From Fragilaria crotonensis (lineage: Eukaryota > Bacillariophyta > Fragilariophyceae > Fragilariales > Fragilariaceae): a stretch of DNA of 38,075 bases. The position numbers and the translations under genes are program-made. Each line of letters starts with the position of its first letter. Position 1 is the first letter of the stretch. The notes below the pieces were generated by a model that was given only the letters and a program-made list of their open reading frames with translations, was not told where the DNA came from and ran no database searches. Positions 1-10,744 of this stretch are shown here, in pieces. The DNA lies in the NCBI GenBank assembly GCA_022925895.1, contig JAKSYS010000609.1:1-38075 (forward strand). The letters run 5' to 3'.

Positions 1-1634
1 ATGGCTGGTTTCACCCTCAACCCTCGCGAGGTAGATCTTGGTACCTTTTGTACAGACGTTCATTAAATTCTATAGTAGATATTTTTGGTGAACATTCTCT
101 TTTTTGAGTCCACTCTCGTATCTGCACGCGATGGCACCACCTCCTCTCTCTTTATTCAGCCTTCCTTCCTTGCGTTGGCCAAAGTCAATGCACATCCATG
201 CGAATTGACCTTTTTCATGAGCTGCTCGATGTCAAGTAACATAAGTTGCTGTTCTTGCTGGGATGAGTGAACTAATGCAGCAGTAGCAAGGCTTCCACCA
301 TCAGTCGTGCAATGTGTTGGTGGATGGTGGTGTGTCGTAATTCACCGTGTAGCATCTTGTGCTTGAAAACCTGTTATGGCATGAGGTTTTCAGAAGAATA
401 CACAGCGTTGTTATAAGGAGGGGGTCCCAAACCATGTTGCTGTCATTGGCATTCGCAGTCCAACTGATTAACAAGCCCACCGCCGGTAGCGTCGTATGTC
501 TCTTCGAAAACTTGAGCGATTGAAACTCACAGATACGCCTTGGCTGCGGCGCAAGTCGGTCGGCACGAATTAAAACAAGAGTCCTATGATTATCATGCTG
601 CTGAGGCAATTTATCTCCAGTGAGGGCGGTGTGATCCTGGCATACTCTATGGATGCGATATTGTCTATGATGACAAATCCTATCATTGTATGCGACATTG
701 ATTTGGAGTTCCTGGTGGTCGATGTACAAGTGTGCATGCCGCCCTATGGTCATCGTCACACTTGCAGTTAGGAAGGAGGTGTAGTGAAAAAAATGGTCAC
801 AGTGTAGTGGTAATGTTTAACTTCTCGAGTCACAAATTGTGCTGAGTTCTTATCAACAGCTTCCGACCAATCCAACCTATTTTGAAGGATATTGTACTTG
901 TTTATGAAGGACTTGAAATCAGAGTACTTCTGTTATATCATGGCCAACTATGCTTGCTTGCAAGGAAACCCCGTTGAGGAATCGCTATTTTGCGATGTAC
1001 AGTTGCATCCCGCAATCCGCAGGGTTTGTGATGCGGTCTCAATTCAGCAAAATGTGAACACCACGTGAACACATTAACTTACAACTGTTTCCTGTTTCTA
1101 ATCTGCATCGTACAATGCACAATTTGAGCAAAGAGCGATTGTCCAGAGGAGTCTGAATCAAATCAAGTACAATTGCTGACAAGACGAGCGGCCAACGACG
1201 ACTGGTAGCCAAATCTGAGCTAACGACATGATGCCAAACAATCTGCGAAGGACACGAGCGTCTTGCTGACGATCGTGATCATCCCCTTCTCCATCCTCTG
1301 CTCCATCTTGGCCTCCCCCGTTATCATTTTAGATGATGCAGCTCTTATTTTCCTGTCGGAGATACAGTCGTCATCGAACAAATACCATTCTGGTTGTAAG
1401 GCGTCAAAATCTTTCAACACATGATTGGCATGTGTTGAACGCTGGTCATTGAATGCTGACTTCTTGAACAACAGCGTCCGTGGATCTCACATCCTTGCGA
1501 AGAATGTTAGGTGCTGGACTCACTGTTAATGAAGCACTTGACATCTGTGGAGTACATGCAACTGAAAAACGGTTGCAGAAAATGTTCGCAAAAGGTGCTC
1601 CTTACACTTGCCAAAATATTTGCAAGTGTGCGAG

Positions 1635-1709
1635 GACTATCGTCCTCACTCATATTATTCGATCCCTCGGGCAATGAAGAAGTCTATTTTCCTTGTGAGG
1701 ACGATAGTC
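1635..1709. repeat. 15-bp perfect inverted repeat
   Basis: GACTATCGTCCTCAC at 1635-1649 is repeated as its exact reverse complement at 1695-1709, with 45 bases between. The left arm sits in a smaller hairpin, GAGGAC-TATC-GTCCTC. No flanking gene explains it. Confidence 0.6.
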
Positions 1710-1981
1710 TTCATGTTCGTGATTGCTTCGCAGCCGTGTAATCCCATGGTCAATGCCCTTGGTTGCAACGTGATAAAAATTCATTCTGGTGACGTCATGC
1801 CAAAGAAAACACTTGGGGTTTCACTTTCGACGTTGAAAACATACTATAGGCTACCTGCCGATTCTTTATGGTGAAACCAGCCATACATGTTCACCTATGT
1901 CGATATGCGATATGCATATGTCATAGGTCAAATCAGGTGTGACATATTCCCATACATAGTCCTAATGCCTGCACACATGCT

Positions 1982-1998
1982 ACAAGTATGATACTTGT
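1982..1998. repeat. 17-bp perfect palindrome at the left edge of the array
   Basis: ACAAGTAT-G-ATACTTGT is a perfect inverted repeat of two 8-base arms around one central base. It ends 11 bases before the first base of the repeat unit at 2010. Tyrosine recombinases bind inverted half-sites around a short crossover region, so this could mark an attachment site, but that role is inference. Confidence 0.5.
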
Positions 1999-2637
1999 GA
2001 ATACCTATGGCGAGGGAGGAATCATATACCTAAGATATGACTGTAGACAGGAAGTTATATCCTATCGGGAAATGTAGGAATGGTATGTTTAAACAATAAA
2101 TCATACAAACATGAATGGCATTATCCCAAGATACTTAGACGCAAAATAAGCGCATCATGTTGGTTAGCATGTCAGGTGTCAAATTACAACTTGAACTGCC
2201 GTAGAACTAATACCAGGAAATCTAAGCGCTCTGTGTACTGGACTACGTGGAGGTGGAGTACTCGTACCAGGGTACCAAACTCGAACATGAACACATTCTT
2301 CATCCTTCAAACGACTTACCTGTCGATGCCATCGACTGCAACGAACGACGACGTCGTTCGGAGTGGTTGGCGCCATTACCCTTTGCACGATGATTCCAAG
2401 AGACCAGGCACTGTACATTGATGAAAGTAGTGGCATTACTACTACCTCTATACATACTTTAATAAGGTAAGTGATTTGTGTTTTTTTATACCGGTGCGCA
2501 GTACGATAACACAGCAACACTCGGACTTCTCACGATGTTAACGTTCACAGGAAATTACGTCTACTACGTGGATGATCGCACTACTAATTACAAGATAGCA
2601 ACCTTGCCGGCTTCTTGTCGCCCATTCTTGGTTGTTG

Positions 2638-4794
2638 TTATCCTTCGCTGCTATCGTTGTCGCTCATTACGTTGATTGTATCATGGGACCACGACGACGA
2701 CGCTGTTGCTGGTCGCCTGCAACATCAATCTGTTCTGCCATGGCTGCACCGCAGCGACAGCTTTAAGCCAGGGGCGCGGTCTATTAGAAAGTTTCATAGC
2801 TGGTAAGTTGCTCCTGTCGGCATCACTGCCTTTTGAAGGATGACACTCCTGCTCAAGTATTTGGCCCATGTCGCAACAACCCAGTCGTTGTGATGCAGTC
2901 TGTTGTTCACAAAGATGTAACTTACCCTGTTTGCAGGTATTCTGTCCTCTTTCATACAAATTATCAACAATTTCTGGTTTCAGATTCTCAGGAATCTGAC
3001 CGACACCTCCTCCATCATTGCAAACACTGGTCTCCAGTGTAGTTTGCCACATTGCTGATCCTTTTGGGTAAGCGAGCAGGTATGAACTTTCGAAATGCCT
3101 TGATGCTATGTTGCTCTATAACACCATTCTCACCCTCTGCTGCAAAGCTTGGCATGCTTGCAGCCAAAGCTTCCATCCGACATCTCTCTGACACCGACAG
3201 GGAAGGCAAATGTGGCAGGTACATCCCAGAACCTGCGGTAGCTGAACAGCGTACCTCGGTTTCTCGAACAATAACATCACGGCCATCGGCAGCAGTACGA
3301 TCATGCAGTGCAGTCCTGTAGACGAGCTTGACCTTGTTGAATAGCATTGATCTGTTCGCAAACATCGTCGCGAATCCCATTGCGAAAGTCATCTGAATAG
3401 TGATAATCTGGTGTCGACTAATTTGTCCATTTTCAATTCCCTCTCTTCCATTGCATCAAATATGGTTTGTCTTACCAACGTAGATTGTTCGTTCACTCGT
3501 AGTAATGTTGATTGACAAAGTTCAAGTAGTGAAGTCATCAGGTTAAGTTGCATCACGTGAGGGGGTACGCCAGTTGATTTAGACATGGTCTCCGTTGGCT
3601 CAGTAGTTACTTTTGCCTTCAAACGCAGTAGGAGCTCAGGATTTTGAAGCAGAGGTACTGCAGAGAAAGGGTGTCCTCCGTGTCTTCCAGATGTAGCAAG
3701 TAACCAATCAGACGAAATACAACGGATGCCAATATCAACCAGAACTCAATACTGGTTGGGTGTCGTGCAACAATGACACCGTACATAAGCTGCAACGCAT
3801 CATGGATGTCAGCATCTTCAACTGGATTGTCAACCATCCAATGAGGAGGAAGTACAGAAAAAGAACTGTGGTTCGGTCCAGTCCACATAAGCAGCGACCC
3901 AGGTAGGCATCGCCTACTTCTGCAAACTGCCAATAGACATCGAGAACTTTCCGAGGGACCAATCGCCCTGATTTGCAATGGAGGCAATTGGCGGTGGACT
4001 GTTGTTGCACATGACACATGTGTGGCACTGCCTTTCCTAAGCCATGGGCAGACATTGTTCTGATGTACGCCTGCACAATATCCCAGGACGCCATTATGAC
4101 TTGAAGCTGCTCACAGTAGCGATGAGCAGCGCTGCCGACACGAAACCGTGACGAATGAAAACACGCTCAGAGTTATCTCGGAAGGTGTTCTGGTTCAACG
4201 ATAACCAGACACCCAAACTGGCCCGGGACATAGAACCGGGTCCAAAGGGTTACAATAGACAGCTTTGCTGTGTGTCCTCTCACCTTCTTTGTCTGACTTC
4301 GTTGAATCATGACGAATCACAAAATGGTCTTTGAAATCCCGATGTTATGCAATGCCAGTGGGTCAATTGATATGGACCGGGCCATAAGGTTCCACTGTAG
4401 AATTGTCCAAACCCAAACAAATATGTTGCCTCTCAATTGCCCATGTAAGTATCATGCGAAAGAGCGAAAGCTGATTGATCGGCACTCTTCTCATCCATAT
4501 TGCCATTACTGCGAGCCTGCAGTTTCTTTCCTGAATGACTGGAGAAACTGTGCATCTCAGAATAGTATGATGATGACAGTACCTGTTTAACTGTTCTTGC
4601 ACCGAACAGAATAGCATCATGTATCTTACGCATGTGTTCATGCGAGTATATTTTGCAGCTTCACCTTCCTTTGAACCTTTGATTTGTCGCTGCACATGTA
4701 TATATACCATGTCCACACGTAGTCCCTCATACACAATGTCACGGTCACATGTGTGGTAGAACTTCATTGGGTCAGCCTTCTCTTCTGCAGACAA
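2638..4794 (-). pseudogene. Tyrosine recombinase (Crypton type), unit 1 copy, frameshifted
   Basis: This minus-strand gene matches the recombinase gene of units 2-4 but is broken into several frames by small indels. Pieces of the N-terminal part (about 4363-4794), the HxxR/Tyr catalytic part (about 3735-4094, in two frames) and the C-terminal region (2681-3622) are all present. At the junction of the two halves this copy has a run of five G (3561-3565). That keeps recombinase and C-terminal region in one frame through VPPHVMQLN, unlike units 2 and 3. No complete product can come from the sequence as given. Either the copy is dead or the consensus sequence has indel errors. Confidence 0.7.
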
Positions 4795-5227
4795 AACACA
4801 GTACCCACTTCAAAGTAGTCTGATACTCAACCATCCACCACACTATCAATTTTTTCATACAAAGACGATGCCCTCGTCGCGTCTCAGCAGAACTTTCTTT
4901 GTTCTTCGTCACATTCACAGCAGATACATGCTCAGCTCGAACTCTACCTCTGCACCAATTGTAACAGCTGAGTCATCGTGACACGGATTCTTCCTCCTCC
5001 TCTGTTGTTGGACCGTGGCATGATGATAATGGTTGGGAAAATGTCATGACGTGCCAACAAATTAAGTTGGTACCAGGTATGCATCCAAGCAGCACGCCCA
5101 CCAGATTTTGATATTTGACAAAACGTATCTGCATGTACTAATGGAGCAACCTTAAGTGCGGGAAATTCAAAAGTCTATATAAATCAAACAAATTAACGAT
5201 TTTTAACCGCCAACACTCCTTGAAGCA

Positions 5228-5252
5228 CGGACCTGTTTTTGACTAGGTCCAG
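5228..5252. promoter_or_regulatory. Short inverted repeat upstream of the recombinase gene
   Basis: GGACCT and AGGTCC, 10 bases apart, lie upstream of the minus-strand recombinase gene. The same structure is present in the other units (for example 16190-16211). Conservation in all four units, close to a TATA-like TATATAAAT, suggests a regulatory or recombinase-binding site, which is inference. Confidence 0.3.
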
Positions 5253-5318
5253 TTCAAAAGTCATACATTAAAGCATATGATTTTTGGCATGTACCAATGC
5301 TCTACACGTCGTATATAC

Positions 5319-5320
5319 TA
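5319..5320. other. TA target-site duplication, left
   Basis: The TA here and the TA at 12808-12809 flank the 7487-bp transposon. Units 2, 3 and 4 carry a single TA at the same place (16280-16281, 19755-19756, 23180-23181) inside an uninterrupted sequence, which defines the duplication directly. Confidence 0.9.
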
Positions 5321-5344
5321 CATCTAAGGGTGCCAAAACTAAGT
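5321..5344 (+). repeat. Terminal inverted repeat, left
   Basis: The first 19 bases match the reverse complement of 12789-12807 exactly. With one mismatch the match extends to 24 bases (to 12784). Confidence 0.92.
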
Positions 5345-5389
5345 ACCATAGTTGATACAAGAATTTTTTATCATATTTATTGGAAAAAT

Positions 5390-5531
5390 TTCAGGATTCC
5401 CATATTTAGTTCAGGATTCCTGAAGTTTTTTTCTGGTTTATTTATTTAGTTCAGGATTCCGACATTTGCTGTTTCCTCATTTTTATGAAGAATTTTTTTT
5501 GCTCCTGAACTACTGCAGTATTATTCCTGAG
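5390..5531. repeat. Subterminal repeats, left end (TTCAGGATTCC family)
   Basis: TTCAGGATTCC occurs at 5390-5400, 5410-5420 and 5450-5460. The second copy forms the odd palindrome TTCAGGA-T-TCCTGAA (5410-5424). Reversed partial copies GCTCCTGAAC (5501) and ATTCCTGAGC (5522) follow. The same motif clusters at the right end of the element. Multiple subterminal motifs near both ends usually bind transposase. Confidence 0.75.
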
Positions 5532-5559
5532 CTTTTTTCTTCATTATTTCGATGCACAT

Positions 5560-6000
5560 AAAACACCGAGTACTGTACGTGTTTTGTACGAAATACTGGA
5601 GTAGCATGGTGTATCGTGGGTGGACTATTGGTTGTGCCGTACAGTGTACAGTATACAGCGGTTTTACAGTGCTGTCAGCTGGGATACTACCGTCGTACTA
5701 GCGCAATGGTTCGTTGTTGGTTATACGCTGTACATTGTACGTTGTACAAGTAGCTATGGGCGTGTCTGGTGCATGGTGCATGGTGTTCGGTGCCTGCTAC
5801 AGTACGTTTAGTATGGTGCGGTGGTGTACAGTATGGTAGCTACGGCGTGGTCTGTGTGTATGGTAGTGTGGTACTGTGTACGGTACTTTCATTACTATAG
5901 CGCTGTGTTTTGTGTACTACGGTATGGTGGTAGCGTATAATTTTTAGTACAGTATTGTATCATGCGAGTACTCCTATGACACTATGCTACGTACTACGTG
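5560..6000. repeat. GTAC-rich low-complexity stretch
   Basis: From about 5570 to 5960 the sequence is built from overlapping variants of GTAC, TACAGT and GGTGTAC words without a clean period. It lies between the left subterminal repeats and the minisatellite. Open frames here look accidental. Confidence 0.5.
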
Positions 6001-6199
6001 ATCTTGTGTTTTCAACAACAAACCGTAGAATTGTAGGCGATAGTATGTACTGATTAATTCTTTGGCACCAATACCAGTGCATGCTGTATATTTCTACAAG
6101 GAATTAATTCTTTTCAGCCACAGTATTGTCTTTAGTAGAATCGTACGTGATTTTTTTGCGGGAAGTGTCACATCTCACACTTCGTTCGTTGAGCACTCC

Positions 6200-7160
6200 A
6201 CCACTTGGTGTCATGCCCGACACCACATTGATGCTCCATTATTTGGCATCTTCGCTCCTTCTTCGTCCTTTCCCACCACAAGACATTGCAGTCTTAAGTG
6301 GTAAGACTGCAAATGTGCTTTTTTTCGTGTTGATTGTTGTGTTGATTGAATGTTTCCATCATGGTGATGGTCGAATGAGTTTTGAGGTACTCCCGTTGTG
6401 CCAGTACCGTTGTCTACGTACGGTGCTCAGGGTGCAGTCAAGTACTGGGACGAGTTCGCACGACAGTACCTTGGAGGTTACGGTGATACACTACGTCGCG
6501 CCTGTACAGTCGTCTACCTACCGTACTTAGGGTGCTGCCAAGTACTGGGAGTACGACAGTACCTTGGAGGCTACGGTAATACACTACGTCGCGCCTGTAC
6601 CGTGGTCTACGTACCGTACTTATGGTACTGCCAAGTACTGGGAATACGACAGTACCTTGAGGCTACGGTACAACACTACCTTGTGCATGTACTGTTGTCT
6701 ACGTACTGTACTCATGTTGCTATCAAGTACTGGGAGTATGACAGTACCTTGGTGGGCCTTACGGTTTATTACAATACTACCTTGTGCCTGCTGTACGGTT
6801 GTCGATGTCACAACTTGGTGTCATGCCCAACACCGCATTGAATGTTTCATTCTGTGCTTGTCCCCTTTGCCCTTTGCTTCTTCTTCCTTTCCACTAACAA
6901 GGGCACTTAACTGTCGTTCTTGTTCGTGAGTTTTTGATTGTTTTGTCCTATCAACACAAGAATGTTGTGTTGAATCGTCGTTTCCATCATTGTGAGCAAC
7001 TGATTGATTTGTTGAGGTACTCCTGTTGTGCCTGTACCATTGTCTACGTACTGTACTCATGGTACTGTCAAGTACTGGGACGAGTTCGCACCACGACAGT
7101 ACCTTGGAGGCTTCCGTACAACATTGTGCTGGTACTGTACTCCAGTCTTTCTTGTTGACG
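6200..7160. repeat. Minisatellite with higher-order repeat
   Basis: A ~92-100-bp unit repeats with AAGTACTGGGA at about 6440, 6540, 6633, 6725 and 7070, each followed by ACGACAGTACCTTGG-like sequence. A larger repeat is laid over it. The segment at about 6205-6440, running from CTTGGTGTCATGCCC to GAGGTACTCC, recurs in diverged form at about 6812-7030, giving a ~600-bp higher-order period. A weaker third copy may follow at 7150-7330. Long open frames across it (up to 147 aa) follow from the repeat structure and are not called as genes. It lies upstream of the GNAT/Ulp1-like gene. Confidence 0.7.
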
Positions 7161-7504
7161 TTGTGTCATTGCACATGATTGTATTTTCCAGCTTTCAATC
7201 TCACATCCTCCTCTTCTTCTCCTTTCATAATTAGGATCCTTGTCGACAAGTGTTGTGCTTCTCATTTTGTTGTTAATTGAGGGAATAAGTACTTCGTCTT
7301 GTGTGCGTGCTTCGATTGAGTTTGTAAGGCAATCTGTCATCTAGAATCCAATATTCGGTCATCTGCGAGATTCTCATTGATTTGAGTGAATCAAACCAGA
7401 TTGATCTACCGGTATTGGTTCTTTTTGTCAGTTGTCTGTTCGCATGCTCAAGAGTTGTATACACGCACACCAGTTGGAGGATTATTCATATTTCAACCAA
7501 CAAA

Positions 7505-9500
7505 ATGGCAGAGGTTCCATCACTGTCCCCTGTCTCTCGTCAGCAAGGAGGAGTCCCTATGGATAAGGCGTACCTGTTCCGTGATGGTATGGATGAATTC
7601 ACACCACCTCCAGGAACAAAGGTCAATAAACAATTCAGATCGCAAGTTCGAGTCTTTTTATCATCACCCGCTCGTGCTGTTTCAGAGTTTCCACTACACA
7701 TGTTCAGCTCTTGGTTTCAAGACCTCCCGTTGTCCAAGATTATGACTCAGAACGAAAGAGAGGACTCCAATGAAATTTGGCAATTCAAGGTAGTTACGTT
7801 GTACCCCACGTGTCCAAACAAACAAAGCTGAGGCGACAAGGTTTAAGTGGGCGACAGAAGCTGCAAGGCAATTCTACAGCACATCATTCAATTCTACAGA
7901 AGCTGATTTGAGCTCTATCGATCGTGCTGTGAATTCTGATCCATCAATAATGATTGTGGGACGTCCTCTTGAAAAGAAGATGACCCCTTCAAGAAATCTG
8001 TCATAGGGTGCCAAGACTCTGTTGTTATTGCATGCATTACATTTCGAAGTGGAATTGGAGATGAAGTTGGTGCGTCGTTGGTGCTTTGGCTGTTGATTGC
8101 AGAATCTGAATCACGGAAGCCATCCGGTCTTACATCCTGGAGACGGCAAGGGTTTGGACGTCTGATGTTAGTAATGCTCATCAAGCATTCAACTTTTTTA
8201 TTATTGTCTCACCGTGAGCTGTCACAATGTCAGGAGAGCCTACATGGTGTGGACATCTACTTGCAGTGTCCCCATGACGAGCCAAAGGAATTCTACCAAG
8301 CCTGTGGGTTCCGTCAAATCAATCTCCAAGACACAACTGGCATTGAGTTTCTTCCCAAGACAATTGCCGACACCTTAATGGACGAGACCACAGGTGGATT
8401 TGCATGGATTGTACCAGAGTCTGAGGAGCACTGCATTATCCCTCTGATGAAACTTTCTTCCGGTTCCCTTTTGAACAGTGCTGCTAACAGTGCTGCTGTC
8501 GAGGTTGTTGAAAGCAACAGTGATGTGATCAGTGCAACAAAAATGATGGTTCCCCGCGTGCTGTTGTTGAGTCAGAGGAAGAAAGCAAGATCAATATAGT
8601 CGCAAAATCGAGTGGTGGTTCCCCTTCCTCGTGAGCAGTGATGTTTTGGAGATTGTGCAGAGCAACAATGAGACAGTCAGTGCACGGAATGATGGTAGCA
8701 ACACCAGAAAAACATTTGTATGGTGCCAATACCCTTCATCAACAATCGATCTCCAAGATGATGTTGCAAGTGGAGCATTGCTGACAAATGCAGATCTGGA
8801 AGAGGCATTTACCGGTCTGGACTATTTGAACAACCTTCTTCCACCACCATTTGGTGACCTGGTTCTGCCTGACCAGTTGCGTGGTTTTGGAGAAATGGGA
8901 TCACAGGAAAGGCTTGATCATAGCAAAAGTGGTGGGAAAACTTGGATGGCCACCCGTGAGCTGCAAATGATGACTTCACTCCTCATGAGGGATGGCAGGT
9001 ATCACACATCAGTTGCAATCCTGTCTTTTGACGACATGCAGGTAATTCAAGGTTGCTTTGCGTCTTCAACGTCATCTATCTGCAAAGAAGTACGAAAACG
9101 ACTTGATGGTAGCCAATGGAGCCGATCATGCAGAATGTCTTGCCCTTGTGAAAAAAGGTATGGAAGTTCTAAGGAAGAACTTTACCAGAGTATGATGACC
9201 AAATGAATCGTGTTGTGAAGGAAGTCCTGTTGTTCTATCAGGGCTTCTGCAGAAGGTTGATTGTGTTTCCTACAATCTCAGCAACGATCATTGGGGGCAA
9301 CATTTGTTTTCAATGCTGGAGACGTTGTGGCTGCCACGGATGATGTATCATGCCTCCGGACATGTTTTTTCGCTATTGCAGTCTTCATCCCTCCGGCACG
9401 AGAAAAATTCCAAACAATGTCGGTGTTGTCTGGTTCCTGAACCTTGCCTTCAGTTACCAGGAGCAAAGGAAAAACAGTGCAAATGATAGCAGCACTCCAA
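7505..9500 (+). pseudogene. GNAT-like / Ulp1 (C48) protease-like transposon protein, broken
   Basis: The chosen start is the ATG in CAACAAAATGGCAGAGG. A plausible intron is 7790-7847 (GTAGTT...TTTAAG, phase 0). After a frameshift near 7980 comes a segment with GNAT-like features: a hydrophobic strand, then RRQGFGRLM, and near its end EFYQACGF. Further on (8631-9050) is a region with GGKTWMATRELQMMTSLLM and AILSFDDMQ. Beyond two more frame changes comes YNLSNDHWGATFVFNAGD (about 9255-9310), where DHW fits the catalytic His of Ulp1/C48 cysteine proteases, then CSLHPSGTR and GVVWFLNLAFSY. Ulp1-like proteases are frequent passengers of eukaryotic DNA transposons. At least four indels interrupt the frame. 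The family calls come from motif memory and are moderate. Confidence 0.5.
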
Positions 9501-10386
9501 ACAAGATGAAGTGGCTCACCCAAAACATTGCTGCCTTTCAATTTGTGGTAGGGCTTCAGGGGATCATTGATATCGATGGCAAGGTTTTCTGCAGTCATAA
9601 TGCTTGGATTTTGCAGCAAACTTAGCAACTGTGAAGCGAAGTCAAAACAAATCACATCTGATGGAGAGCCATGATGTACATCCACTCTTCGTACAAAGGG
9701 AAGCAGTCTTTTCCATTACGAACTGAGTTGATCAGGGCATCAACATTTTTGGCACGCGAGTCCACCCACTGGGTTGTAAGAATAATTATCAGCAGATGCA
9801 GAGCGTGCCCACTCCAGGACTTGACCAAAAGTGTAGTCGGGTGCATTGGCATGGTCCAGGATTTTGAGGAGAGAAACAGTCCACTTCTGATCGGTAGTAT
9901 ACATGAAGTTTGAACGAAATGATGGGGCTTCCACATCTTCATCAAGTGCAGAATTCGTACAGGTAAGAATGTTTGGGTCATCACTTAACATGGACAAATC
10001 ATCACTTTTGTTGCAGTCCTCGATGTCCTCACAAGAAGTGCTTTCAACTTCCACACCATTGCCAGCCGGAAACTGCAGAAGGTTGTCTGTGCCATCAAAA
10101 TCCATGTGGGGATCATTCACCATATGTCGCCTTAAAGGGCAGGCCTCTTGTTACTTGTGCATGTGATATTCCCATCCTCATGAAGACGGCGACGGTGTGA
10201 AGCAGAAGCCCCATGTGTTGCTGCATGGTGTGATTTCTTCACAATGAAATTATAACACCCGATGTTTCTATCAATATGCTGTGTATATGCTGCTTGATTG
10301 GAAAAGGGTTTCTTGTTGAAATTCAGGCAGAAGGGGTTTTGACAGAAGAGCAGGGGTGCCTTTGAGGAAGCAGACGAGGACAACAT
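9487..10386 (-). pseudogene. CCHC zinc-finger transposon protein, N-terminal part, frameshifted
   Basis: Read on the minus strand from the ATG at 10384-10386. Residues 15-44 form a C-x4-C-x16-H-x6-C finger (FCQNPFC ... HIDRNIGC). After a frameshift near 10130 comes an acidic linker. It is followed by WTVSLLKILDHANAPDYTF and WARSASADNYSYNPVGGLA (about 9760-9890), then, after another shift, DVICFDFASQLLSLLQ and ENLAIDINDPLKPY (about 9525-9660). I recall this order of finger and blocks from repetitive diatom proteins, probably transposase-related. The frame loses similarity near 9512, so any catalytic domain is missing. The gene meets the GNAT/Ulp1-like gene tail to tail. Confidence 0.45.
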
Positions 10387-10744
10387 TTTGAAGAGAAGGT
10401 TTTGAAGAAAGGGTTTTGAAGAGGACGAGTGAAGTGAAAATGAGGTGTTGAAATTGACAGGACACAGATTCACTAAACAGAAGTTCGGGAAAGCGTGCAT
10501 TCAAATTGTACATTTACTTTCGGTACATTTTTGGTGTATGTAAAGAATGAAGGGGGGTGTGGTATGAATTCAAAATTTGAAAACCCTGCATGAATGTGTA
10601 GAACCTACATACCAACTCGGTACTTGGTATGAAATTCAAATGGTGGCAAAAAAGACTATCCCACAAACAGGATTTTCAGTGTTCAAAATTTGGCGCACAA
10701 TCGGAAAGTTTTTCACACAACAAGGAAGCACCACAAATACAACC

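Larger units (their letters stand above)
1..2009. other. Left flank, no gene recognised
   Basis: No reading frame here resembles a known family. The longest open frames (152 aa minus at 301-759, 83 aa minus at 1220-1471) overlap open frames on the other strand and show no motif I recognise. The stretch contains an inverted repeat (1635-1649 with 1695-1709). From about 1880 to 2009 it is AT-rich and full of ATATG/CATAT words. The last ~60 bases before the array weakly resemble the end of the repeat unit (a shared CTAATRCCTGCAC followed by ACAT.TGCTA), so this may be a diverged fragment of another unit. It may equally be old degraded mobile DNA. Confidence 0.4.
2010..5320 (-). mobile_element. 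Crypton-like unit 1, right end displaced by transposon
   Basis: This is the first of four head-to-tail copies of a ~3.47 kb unit. It starts at GCGAGGGAGGAATC and follows the other copies almost base for base until the TA at 5319-5320. There the homology stops and resumes at 12808-12917, after a 7.5 kb inserted transposon. The unit has one minus-strand gene, a ~600-bp non-coding 3' segment, and a ~200-bp upstream segment with a TATA-like run and the short inverted repeat GGACCT...AGGTCC. Its left flank is unrelated, or only weakly related, to the internal unit junctions, so this is the outer edge of the array. Confidence 0.85.

Noticed and set aside
301..759. 152-codon minus frame in the left flank
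   Set aside because: His/Arg/Thr-rich without a recognisable domain, and an overlapping plus frame is also open. I considered a retroelement fragment, but no reverse transcriptase or protease motif is present.
6126..6929. Overlapping plus-strand frames of 121-147 codons
   Set aside because: They run through the minisatellite in more than one frame and have Tyr/Cys/Val-rich repeat peptides. This is a product of the repeat, not a gene.
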